Source: Marchantia polymorpha subsp. ruderalis
Lineage: Eukaryota > Streptophyta > Marchantiopsida > Marchantiales > Marchantiaceae
DNA length: 64,000 bases
Assembly: GCA_037833965.1 (NCBI GenBank)
Contig: AP031357.1
Location: forward strand, 1,756,001 to 1,820,000
Reading direction: 5' to 3'
Positions 11,793 through 22,976 of the stretch are shown here, piece after piece (the stretch's first letter is position 1; the number at the start of each line of letters is the position of its first letter). Made by a program: the position numbers and the translations under genes. The notes below the pieces were generated by a model. It was given only the letters and a program-made list of their open reading frames with translations. It was not told where the DNA came from and made no database searches.

Positions 11793-13130
11793 GTGCAGAC
11801 CAGGAAGGGGATGCATCACGAAAACGCAGTTCTTATCAGATACTTATCCAAATTATGGACCCAGCCTACAGAGGAGGAACTAGTGGACGACTTTCCGGAC
11901 GAACAGCTGTTTAAGTTGTCAGCGGGGCATGAGTCTCGATATGCAGAATTGTACCGGTACCTGCTCACGCTTCAATGTCCGGAGGGCATGGACTTGGAAC
12001 AGAGGACTGTCTTTATACATAAGGCTGGCCCGTACCAACTCCAACAAGGAGTTTTGTTCAAGAAGATGGCAGACGAACGTTTGTGCAGATGCCTGGAGGA
12101 ATTAGAGGTTCCAAGGGTAGTAAGCGCGATGCACACCGAAGATGCGGGTGGTCACTATGCCACCCGGAATACAGTCACGAAGATTGTGAATGCAGGATAT
12201 TGGTGGCCGACCATGTTTAAGGATGTTCTTGACTACATTCAAAAGTGCGACAGCTGCCGGAGGACAGGGAGACCAACGCCTACAACACGGTGGCCCCTGA
12301 CGCCCATCATGCCTCTAGCATCTTTCGAGAAGTGGGGCATCGACTTCGTAGGGCCAATACAACCCGTGACTAGAAACACACGAAGGCGCTACATCCTAGT
12401 AGCTACGGACTACGCAACCAAGATGGTGGAGGCCAAGGCCACTCAAAGGGATGATGCAGCAACAGTAGCTGCCTTCCTGTTCGACTCGATCATCACGCGC
12501 TACGGATGTCCTTTAGAACTAGTCAGCGACCGAGGCACACACTTTTTAAACCAGATAATCGAAGATCTGACAAGGCATTTTCACATCAAGCACCGGAAGA
12601 CTACCCCATACAATCCCAAGGCGAATGGATTGACGGAGAAGTCCAATGGTCTGTTGTGTAAAATCCTGCTCAAGGTCACGGTAAACCACGCTTACGACTG
12701 GGAAACAAAGTTAGCAGCCGCACTATGGGCGTACCGGACAGCCGAGAAGATTACGACGAAACAGACACCATACTTTTTGGTGTATGGTCAACATCCGATC
12801 CTGCCAATTGATTTCGAAGTACCCACCCAACGAACGTTGGACCTAAGAAGGGTGAGTGCGGAGGAGAGTCAACTCTACAGGTTGTAGGAAGTCATGGTAC
12901 TGGAGGAAAGGAGACGCGAAGCCGAGGAACGCACTAGGCGAATTCAGCTCCGCAGAAAGAAGAGGATCAAACCCGTGCTCCTTCAGAAGGGCAATTTGGC
13001 GCTGCTCTACGACAATAGGCATGCCAGATTCCAAGGCAAACTGTACCTAAGATGGATGGGACCATACAGGGTCGTCGAAGTCTTTCCGAACGGATCCATC
13101 CAACTTGCGGACTTGACATGAGAATTACTA
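11793..13130 (+). pseudogene. pol: Integrase of the gypsy element
   Basis: Zinc-binding HHCC domain near 12130-12265 (H-x-H spaced before CDSCRR), the catalytic core with WGIDFVGPI near 12340, DRGTHF near 12530 and the PYNPKANGLTEKSNG block near 12605 that holds the third acidic residue. The C-terminal part (GPYRVVEVFPNG, then a VNGWLKKYH-like end) is the usual gypsy integrase tail. No chromodomain is visible. Broken. Confidence 0.88.
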
Positions 13131-13196
13131 GGCACCCGAGTGAACGGGTGGCTTTGAAGAAATACCACGTATGAGTGTTTGCGTGGGCGCTCACAA

Positions 13197-13211
13197 TTGA
13201 GGTTGGGAGCA
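13197..13211 (+). other. Probable polypurine tract before the 3' LTR
   Basis: A purine-rich stretch (GAGGTTGGGAGCA) directly precedes the LTR start TGTGGTACC at 13212. Its place, between the integrase end and the LTR, is that of the plus-strand primer. Its purity is modest. Confidence 0.5.
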
Positions 13212-13689
13212 TGTGGTACCCCACTTTTGGTATTTTTGAGGAATTTAAAACATTTTTGGAAAACTGTACCGCGGCAGTAGTGTAAATAGCCATCGGTGCA
13301 TCAAAATAGAGTGAAACTGGAGGATCTCGGAGAATCTCGAAAGATCTCGTAGAATCCAGAAGTTGGGCGCAACGTCTGGGACAGGCACTGCCCTAGATAC
13401 GGGCTCTGAAGGAGTATCCCTTTGGTGCAAGGCGCAACGTCTGGGACAGGCACTGCCCTAGATACGGGCTCTGAAGGAGTATCCCTTTGGTGCAAGGCGC
13501 AAAATCCGCCTTCGGCGCTAGAGGTCAAGGCGCGAAATCCGCCTTCAGAACCTGGTCAATTCCCGAATGCCTTGTCTTAGTTAGGGTCTCCTTGGAAAGA
13601 CCTTGACGCGCTGATTCTAACGAGCCCAAGAACGCCACGAACGGATGAGGGCTCCGGGAGTTATGAAGGTTGCAAGACACTCAGCTTCT

Positions 13690-13812
13690 CGCCTACGAGT
13701 AGGCGAGGAAAGTTTGTCCTATGCGCGGACGAGGGAAGTCCGCCTACGCGTAGGCGAAATGGGGTTTGACGTCGGCGGGATGTCCGCCGCGGATGTCGCC
13801 TACTCGTAGGCG
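13690..13812. repeat. Cluster of 16-bp palindromes in the LTR leader
   Basis: Three palindromic 16-mers of the form CGCCTACnnGTAGGCG: 13690-13705 (GA centre), 13741-13756 (CGCCTACGCGTAGGCG, perfect) and 13797-13812 (TC centre). Related forms, CGCCTGTGCACAGGCG and CGCCTTCGGCG types, recur throughout subfamily II LTRs. Confidence 0.7.
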
Positions 13813-15079
13813 GGGAGGACTAACACCTCTGCACAGGCGGACGAGCGAAGGCCGCCTACGCACAAGCGCTTCGGCGTCGGCGGGAAATCCGCCTTCGGCC
13901 CTAGAAATGCGCCTACGGGGTTGGAAATTGTACGGCGCCTTTGGCGCCAGCGCATCGCGGACGGGCGAGGACCCAACGGAGTAGCAAAATCCGTACGGAC
14001 CGTACGGACGGAACGGACGAGTGCGCCTGTAATAACCCACTAAAGGCTAAAACTGCAATATAGTGGTAGAAAGGTCGAACCCACAGGGACAGAGGAACAC
14101 ATAGGGTACAAAGTGTCACGTTTAACAGACTATTGAGGAGTTTGAATGCTCAGGCGACTGTCACTCCCAGAAATACTGCAAGTGTCCATGTAATAACCCA
14201 CCAAAGGCTAAAACTGCAGTATGGTGGTAAAAAGATCGAACCCAGGGACAGAGGCAACACACAAAGTAAAAGTGTCACGTTTAACAGACTTTTGTAGAGT
14301 TTGAATTCTAGGCGACTGTCACTCCCAGAAATACTGCAGTGCTCGACTAGGAGGCTCGACTCGGAGGAGGATCTCAACTCGGAGGATGCTCGGAGGATGC
14401 ACGGTACAGCGTGGTCACTCAACACACACACACACACCTGAAACTGGCAAAAAGCACAACTCGGAGGTCGGTCAGGACCTCCGCTTCGGATTTCAGGAGG
14501 AAAGTGTCTCACAAGTTCACTCAGAGGTTCTGCAGGTAGTGCCTCCCACTCCGGCTTTTACTGCCCTTCCGCCAGGAACTAGCGGGGGTACCCGGACTGG
14601 ACTTCCCACTTCGGAACGAAGCCTCTACATACGCCGTGGACGTCACCCTCGACTATCACACCAAACGCAGGGAGTGCAGACCTGACTGAGAACTTACTGA
14701 AAACACGATCCAGTAACACACACACAACCTGAATTACAAACCAAGGTTTACACGAAGTAATGAAACTTCACATTGGCATTCAGGGGAAACTTCCCGTAGG
14801 AGTACAATCAGGATATGTCACTCGAAGGAGTAAGGGGGAACTGTTCAAGTCTCTAACTCGCAGCCGGCTCTGAGCATCAGAAATCACCCGCAGGTGCAGA
14901 TCCGCACTACTCAAGTCTCTAACCGGGTGCTAGCTCTGAACATTCAGCCGAAGGCCTTCAACTACAACATACGGTAACTTCGCTATGCTGCAGCTTCTCT
15001 ACGTGGTGCCAGGACCAAAATGCACAAACACGCCAAGAAAGTGAGTTCCTGATCTGCACTTCCGAAACTGGAAGAGTCC

Positions 15080-15108
15080 CAAGGCAAAACGCCTTGATCT
15101 ACTTTATA
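15080..15108 (-). promoter_or_regulatory. LTR TATA box and stem-loop (reverse)
   Basis: On the minus strand: TATAAA complement at 15103-15108, stem-loop CAAGGC/GCCTTG at 15080-15096, fully paired. Confidence 0.55.
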
Positions 15109-15171
15109 CTCTCAAAAGATCCTAACTAGCACTACGCTATCCTATCTACCACTCGCAGCATCTGCGCGAAA

Positions 15172-17808
15172 TCAAACTACTCTACTGCACTCAGCAGATC
15201 CGGTGCTGCGCCTCCTGCGCGCCGGACTGCTCCGCTTACTATCTCTACCTTGCCAGTCTTCCGACCGGCTGCGTAACCCAAGGCGTCGGAGCGCTGTGGT
15301 GACTTCCGACTGCAAGTGCGCCATAGTGTCGCGCGCACCCGACAAGAAGGTTTCTAATTTTCTTGCCACTCGCCGCCGACTCCGACTGTCACCCTCCGTC
15401 AATGCCGCCGCCCGAAGCTCGAACTCCCTGAGTGTAATCCTCTCTTGAGCTGCCACCTCCCAATGGGCGTATCCTTTTAGACAATGAGTCACCTGTGCCG
15501 CCAACTCTCCTCGCGCCCTGCAGCTGCTCTCCACCTCGGCCAGCTGCATTTCTAATCCCGCACGTTGTGCCCTCAAATCCGAGCACTCGGATTGCAAGTT
15601 GCACAACAACTCCTCATCCTCCTTGCGGGCTCTTTGACTTTCTTCTAAGGCGCGCGTCTGGCGCGCAAGCTCGGCTGCTAGGACTTGGTTCTGTCTCCGC
15701 TCCTCCTGCAATTCCGACTCGATCTTTGCCCGTATTAGTTCGGCATCCGCCTGACTTTTCGTTGCCGCATCCTCCTTCTGCTGCTGCAAGGCTTGGTATA
15801 GCTTCTGGGTGACCGCCAGGTGTTGTCGGAGGGCGGTGTTCCTATCCACATATACTCCGCACCTAGAGGCCCACTTTGCCACCTTGCTCCTCGTCCTTCT
15901 CCTGATAGTCTCCACATAAGACTGCGGTTTTAAAGCACTTGCGTATTTGGATGTCTTGCGATCCAGATATCGCAGGAGTGGAACTATCTGTTCGCACAGC
16001 ACCCCTGTTGGCGTTTTCTGCACCGAATCCGCTTCTTGCTCTTCCGAGCTCGTTTCATCCTCAGTCTCGAGGATTTCAGTCGCCACCAAATCCCTTGGCG
16101 ACTCCCTGGAACTGTGGCGCGTAGCAGCTTCCGCTGCGACTGCTCCTCCACTGCCTGCTAAAATATCCAGGGCAGTGGGAGATCCCACTGCTTGAGCCCC
16201 TGTTCCGGCTCGATCTTCGGTTTGTGAAGGGGTCGACGCCGCAGTGACTTTTGTCACTCTTGCACCGCCCGCTTCTGCTGCCTGTCCTTTCGGCGCAATC
16301 TGCGCGGAAGGTGTCCTTGCTGAAGGTGCGTCCGCCGAAGGCGTCCGCACACTGGTCGTTGGCCCCATCCGTCTCGCAGTCGGCGAATCCGGCTGACTCT
16401 CTGTTGTCCGACTCGCAGTCGGCCGACCAGCAGTTGTCCGACTGGGAGTCGGATACACCCTGCGCGTCTTGACTCCACTTGGCCTGCTTGCTGGTGGCGT
16501 TCTTCCGGAAGTGCCTTCCGCCGAAGACGACCCTCTGAGGATTGTTGGCTCGTCAGCCAAACTCTCTTCTGCTTCCGGCCTGCTGTCCGGTTCAACGCGC
16601 CGTTCAGTTGGCCTTCCTTCCGCTTGTCGACCTTCAGTCATCCGACTCGAAGTCGGCCGACTGTCAGTCCGTCCATCTCCTCCCGAAGGCCGTGGTGCCT
16701 TCTGAGCAGAGGTATCTGCCGTCTTCCCTAGGATCTGCGCGATTATCTCTTCCTGTGTGAGATTCCGCCGGGTCGGAGTTCACCTGGTCTCCTCAGTAAC
16801 AGTTGGCATTTTGCGTGCCCTCTGTTTTGGTCGACTGTGAGGCTCGGGGGTGGGCCGACCACGAGTCGGCGCAGCTGGCACTTCCGGCTGCCTGTCCTCA
16901 GGTCTCTCATCCCACTTCCGCTTTCGCGGAATGCGCTCACTTCGACGTTCTTCTGCTGCTCTTGCTGGAGCCGGAGCCGGAGGCGTACTGGCAGGTTCCT
17001 CGTCCGGATCCGTGTCTACTTCGGCCTCCCTTGAATATCTACCTGGATAAGTCCGGGTCAGCTGTGGAAACCGTGTTTTCTCAGCATTTGTCAAACATCC
17101 CATCGCCCGGTAAAACACGATTAAGTAAGGCGATAGATGATTGAGGGTTCCTCCCTTCTCTTCTTGCGCATGTTGGCGCGTCACCTTCCACAGGAGCCGT
17201 GCCCAATGCACCGGAGCTCCTGACAACACTAGCTCCACAAACTCTACCTGCCAACCATGCATGTAAGCGGTCTTGGTCGGCTGCAATATCTGCAGCAATG
17301 CCGTCGCGACATTTCTCCGCAATCGATCCTTGTAATCCCGTGTCTGGAAACCGTTCTTGGGATGTCTGGGAACTTTGAAGAGCTCATTGTAAGAGACTTC
17401 TTCCTCCTGGGACACCTTCACGCTATCGGCCTCGAAGAGGAGATCCCCTTCCTCGCCGGCACACCTGCCCAACACCTGCGCCCAATTGCAAATGTCCCAT
17501 CTCTCTGGGTGTGGGTGAAATCCGCGAGAAGGCTTGTGTCTCTCCTGCAGATACTCGCGCACCATCTCCGGACATGTCCAATTCCACCCCCATAGGAGAA
17601 AATTGAGCTTCAGCCTCAACAGCACATCTTGAAATGCGCGTAGACCGATCTGCGGCACCCTGAGTGGAGACACTCGCAGCTGGGGAACCTTCGACATCGC
17701 GTTGCCTGCACACACACAAGCGTTCTCCCTTTCGCTCGCTCTCTCACAATCGCCACTGCGCGTCGGCCACTCAAGCACTGACTGCTCACTCTCTCTGCGC
17801 TCGTCCAA
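15172..17808 (-). pseudogene. LTR-encoded coiled-coil protein, nearly whole but broken (subfamily I)
   Basis: Full-length copy very close to the intact ORF at 58906-61551: same N-terminal domain, disordered middle, coiled coil and C-terminal module. It looks nearly whole with about one or two breaks, which suggests a fairly recent insertion. Confidence 0.82.
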
Positions 17809-19843
17809 GATCGCTACTCACAATTCTTTCAAGGTCCGCCAAGATCCTTGCGCAACTCGTCTCCGCACTCTCTACTCTCACTGCAGGTCGCTCCGCCCTT
17901 GCGCGTAATCTTGGAAACTGGAAATCGCAAAGTCAAGAATGAGAGAATGAGACTGGAGCGCAGTCTTTTCTTCTCCGATTTCAAGAACGTCCAACGTTCT
18001 TACTGGTTGCAACGTACGCAGCCGGCTATACGGCTTAACGGTTCGCCCTTTGCATGCGCGAATTCACGTCTCCGCACTGCGCGCATTCGCATGCTTAAAC
18101 GTTGAATCCTCCCGCCGCCGCCACCTTCCGGACTCGAGTCCGCTGCAGGGTATACGTCGGCCCTGTTGTCTTTTCCTAACCCGCCCTTCTCCGGAGGCGT
18201 GTCGCCGCTGGTGCGTTCATTATCCGTCGGCGCCTTGCTGGAGGCGCACATCCAGCCGGAGCGAATTACGCCGGCGCGCAGTCGTACCGTCTATTTTGTC
18301 CTTTATGCTTCGTCCGTTGCTGCCGGCGCATATCCGTCAGCGCAACTCATGCTAGCGCATCCGGCCGTCAGCGCCACGTCGGAGGCGTACATCCGACCGG
18401 CGCTTTCCTTCCATGAACAGCCGCCAAAGGCGCTTCCGACTCTGAGTTGGTTTCCTCCTATGAGCGCGTGATTCCGCCGAAGGCGCATCGCCGAGGGCGT
18501 ACGGGAATCCTTTCCGGCTGTGAACCCTAGCGCGAACGGCGCATGTCCTGCTACGAGTTTTCCGACGCTCATAACTTCTCCATTCCTGATCCATCTCCGA
18601 CGCTTTTGGACTCGTTAGAACGAGCGTCCCGAGCTCTTTCTAATGCAACCTCAACTAACTGGATCTACCGTGTATCCCGATTGTTATGAAGGTTTCCCCT
18701 TTCCGCGCTAGCGGCGCTTCGCCGAAGGCGCACTCATGGTCGGACGCCTTTAGAGGTCCGGGCCCTTCTCCTGACGTCTTTAGCAAAACCTCCTCCTGAG
18801 GTGTCTGCGCCGGAAGCGTAGCTTCCTTATACGCTGGAGGCGCGTGAGTAGAGACACCTCAAAAAAGGAGCTTTTGCCGAAGGCGCCGAAGACATTGGCG
18901 TTGGTACATCCGACTACGTGATTCTTTGTGTCCTTGTGACGATCTCATCAATCCACTCTATTTAGCGTACCCTTCTCTAGCTACAAACACTGCTTTGGTA
19001 CTAGTTTTCTAAAATTGTTTAAATTCTGCAAAAAAAACAAAAAGTGTGTTACCACAGTCCACTCGGAGCGCACTCGGAGGTCGCACAGTGCAGCGTAACA
19101 CACACACACACACACCTGAAACTACAGAAACACAACCCAGAGATCCGTTAGGACCTCCACTCAAGATTTCAGGAGGAAAGTCTCTCGCGAGCACACTTAG
19201 CGAAGCTGCGGGTAGTGACTTCCAACTCCGGCTTTTACAACACTTCCACTAGCTTGCTGCTAGTGTAGGAAACCCGGTTTGGACTGCCTACTTCGGATCG
19301 AAGTCGCTCATACGCGGTGAACAACACTCTCAACTCACAAAACGCGCAGAGAACACAGGTCCGCACTGAAGGACTCACTGAGAAACATTTCAGTAACACA
19401 ACAACAGTCTATTGAAGAGTTTGAATTCTCAGGCACTTGTCATTCCCAGAAATACTACAGGGGTTACCCTGAAGGCACCTGCTGCAGCGTAACCTGAATT
19501 TACAACCAAGGCTTACACGAAGTAGCAAAACTTCACTTTGGCATTTAGGGGAAAAATCCCGAAGGAGTACAATCAGAAACAAACACTCGAAGGTGTAGGA
19601 GCGAAACTATCCAAGTATCTAACCAGTCACTGGCTCTGAGCATCGGCAGTCACCCGCAGGTGCAGATCCGAACTACTCAAGTCTCTAACCAATGTACTAG
19701 CTCTGAACATCCGGCCGAAGGCCTTCAGCTACAAAATGCGGAACGCCAAGTTGTAGCTCCTCGTGCGTGGTGACAGAACTAAGGGCACGAACATGCAGAG
19801 AAAATGAGTTCCTGATCTGTACTTCTGAAATTGGGAAAGAACC

Positions 19844-19872
19844 CAAGGCAAAACGCCTTGAACTATTTTATA
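19844..19872 (-). promoter_or_regulatory. LTR TATA box and stem-loop (reverse, subfamily II)
   Basis: TATAAAA complement at 19866-19872 and stem-loop CAAGGC/GCCTTG at 19844-19860 on the minus strand. Confidence 0.55.
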
Positions 19873-19908
19873 CCTCCTAAATCCTAACTAGCACTACACT
19901 GCACTACG

Positions 19909-22900
19909 CTACACGCCGGCACGGAACCACGCTACACTACACTCCGCGGAACCTATGCTACGTCTCCTGCGCGACGGATTGCCGCGCACTAACTCCCTAC
20001 CCTGCCAGTCTTCCGCTCGACTGCGCAGTCCTAACCGCTGCAACGCCGCGGACACCTCCACCTCGAGGGTGGACATGGTATCCCGCGCCTTCGACAGAAA
20101 AGCGTCTAGCTTCTTCGCCACCTTCCGCAGACTCCTGCTGTCGCCTGCCAACAACCCTGCTGCGCGAAGTTCAAACTCACGCAGTGTGAGTTTCTCCTGC
20201 GCCGCCACTTCCCAGTGGGCGTAGCCCTTGAGACAGTGGGCGACACGCCCCGCCATCTCCTCCTTCGTGCGATCTGCCTCTCGCCTGCGATCCTCTTCAA
20301 TTACCACTAACTGCGATTCGGCCTCCGCACGCTGCGCTCTCAATTCACCACACTCTCACTGTAGCCTGCGGATTAAATCCTCATCCGCCTGCCGTGTGAG
20401 CTGACACTCCGCCAACAAACGCGTCTGTCGCACGAGCTCTTCTGACAGAATCTGATTCTGAGTTTTCTCAGACATCAAATCCGTCGTGGTCTTCACCACA
20501 TCTCTGGTGAGCTCTTCCAATCTCTCCTTCCTCATCCTGTCGAGGGCGTGCGATTTCCTGTCAATGTTGTTCTGCCCCCATAAACAGGCATGCCTCTCCC
20601 TCAATTCCTTCAACTCCTGGTCCACTCTAGCTAGTAGCTTGCTAGTGTGGACTTTAGTGCGAGTCCGCCTGCGCACTAATTCGATGTAAGATCCCGGCTG
20701 AAGTGGATCGGCGTATTTATCGAATTTGCGATCCAAGTACTTCAGCAACGGTATCACCTGCTCAGAGAGCGCCGCCGCAGGCGCTTCAACAATTTCCTCC
20801 TCCTCCTCCTCGGTATCCCCGGCTCCCGACATTGCTTCGGTGGAGCCTCCGTCTTCATCATCCGAGTTGAGGATTTCAGTCGCCATTGATTGCGTCGGCG
20901 ACTGACCCGAGTGGGGCTGCACGTCGTCAACGTGTGCTGCCTGCGAAGGCATCGCTGCAGCCTCGCTGCTCTTCGCCAAAATGTCCAAGGCGGTGGGCGA
21001 ATGTGGCCGTGCTGCATCCCCGTCGCCTTCTACCGTATCCTCTCTGCCGCCGACGTCCGCCGCCGAAGGCGATCGAGCGGAGGGTGTCTGCGCGGGGTTT
21101 GATTGCGCATCGCGCACCGAAATTTCGTCCCGCGAACAGTCAATCCGCTCCTTCGTCAGGTGCTGCTCCCTCGATCGGTCCTGCGCGAGGGCTGTGTCTG
21201 GCTTGTGCGCAGGCGCAAATGCCGGCGCCTTGTCCGCCGCAGGCGCAGCGCCGAAGGCGTCTATCGCCAAAGGCGATATAGCCGGGGGCCGCTCGCCTGA
21301 TGTCCCTTGGCCCGTAGGCCCTACCGCCGAAGGCGCATCTACCGGCGGACTATCCGCCGATGGTGCAGCCTCCGCACGCTCCTTGCTCGCATCTCTTTGG
21401 CCTGAAGGCCCTGGCGCCAAAGGCGCAAATCGCGGCGCGTTGTGCGCCGGAGGGTCTGGTCCCGAAGGCCCGTGTCCCGTAGGCGGATCTTCTGCCGGCT
21501 CCTTCCCCTTCCTACGTTGGAACGGGGGTGATTCCTGCCTGTGCACAGGCGGCACGTGTTGAGGCGACCTGTGCACAGGCGAACGCCTGTGCACAGACGG
21601 ACTGCTTCTTCCCACGCGTAGGCGTAGGTCCACGTCCGCTTGTGATCGCCGATCCGTCGAGGCTCGCCTGTCCGTGGTAACTCCGGAGGCCCTCGGCCCG
21701 TAGGCGGCCTCTCGTTCGTCGAAGGTGCAGCGGGGTCCGTTGCTCCTGCAGACGTCCGCGCTTCCTCGTTCTTGTCCGGCGACGCACTTCCTTTCTCCGT
21801 CGCAATCGTCGCCGTGTCCGCGCTGCTGCCTGGTAACACAAGCCTGCGCGCCTTCTGCTTCGGCCGGCTGTACGATTCGTACAACGGCCGCGGTCGAAAG
21901 GGAGCAGTGGGTTCTTGATGCTGCTCCTCTTCGGACTCCTCGGTCCATCGCCGCTTCCGCGGCACTCTTGCTGCAGGAGTATTTCTCCCTTCGTCCCTCC
22001 GCCTCGACGGAGTAGAGGTCGGCGACTCCTCTGCATCAGTGTCGACCTCGTTCTCCCGCACATACCTCCCGGGATGGTCGACGGACAACGGCGGAAAACG
22101 AGCAAGCTGCGCCGCGGTCAAACAATTTCGCTGTCTATAAAAATTGATGAGGAAAGGAGAGAGATGATTTAGAGTTCCCCCCTTCTCCTCAAAAGCGTGC
22201 TGTCGCATCACTCTGTGCAGGATGCTCGCCCAGTGAATTGGAGCTCCCTCGATGATGCACTCCACAAAAGAGACCTGCCACAATGTGATGTAGCAGGCGC
22301 GGTGTGGCTGCAGTAATTGCAGCAGTGCCGTCGCTATAATCCGGCGGAAACGATCTTTGTAATCGCGGGTCTTGTACCCATTCTTGGTAGACTTCTCCCG
22401 CTTGAACAACTCCACAAATTGCGCCTCGTCCTGCTTGGACACCTTGACGCTCTCACTATCAAAGAGGAGGTGCCCTGGGATGCCGGCACATCTCCCCAAT
22501 GCCTGCGCCCAATCTTGGACCGTCCACCGATCGACATGCGGCCGCAATCCGCGCGTAGGTGGTCCCTGTGGCTCTAGCCACTCGCGCGCCATATCCACAC
22601 AGATGTAGTTCCATCCCCATAGCAAGAAATCGAGCTTTCTTGCTATCAGCCGCTCCTCGAAAGCGCGCAGCCCGTTCTGTGGCAGTCGGAGCGGCAGCAT
22701 CCGCAATCGGCCCAGTCTCGTCATTGCGTTCTTGGAGTTCGCCTGCTCGCTAATTCTCCTTCCGCTCCGCTCGAGCTCCTTTCTTCCTCGGCAAACTCTA
22801 ATCTCCCTCAATTCCAAATCACGCGCACTCACTTCTCCCTCAATCACCAAGAAATCCTCTACGCGGCGATGTCGAGAATGCTTAGCAGCTAGCAGATGGA

Positions 22901-22976
22901 CGCGCGCAGCTCGCACTAGAGAATGAAATCGCGAATTCAAGAATGGGACGCTCTCCGTCTCCCGGTCGAAGGTCAT
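19909..22976 (-). pseudogene. LTR-encoded coiled-coil protein, broken copy (subfamily II)
   Basis: Subfamily II version of the LTR protein: N-terminal extension, globular domain with FLLWGWNY, a long disordered middle full of VHR/LCTG-type repeats from short palindromes, a coiled coil, and the C-terminal CLKGYAHWEV...EFELRAA module. A few breaks. Reverse orientation with its LTR. Confidence 0.8.

Larger units (their letters stand above)
14189..19056 (-). mobile_element. Solo LTR, subfamily I, reverse, nested in a subfamily II LTR; duplication GTCCA
   Basis: A 4868-bp unit, TGTAATAACCCACC at 14189 to GTGTGTTACCACA ending 19056, flanked by GTCCA at 14184-14188 and 19057-19061. The sequence on either side forms one subfamily II LTR end when compared with 24889-25100. 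Carries a reverse-strand LTR ORF (15172-17808). Younger than the LTR it interrupts. Confidence 0.92.

Noticed and set aside
12126-13130. Ty1/copia origin of the integrase block
   Set aside because: The integrase follows RT and RNase H, which is the gypsy order, and the RT motifs are of gypsy type.
14424-14442. CA/TG runs in the LTRs as independent satellites
   Set aside because: They are at the same position in every LTR and are part of it; length differs only by slippage.
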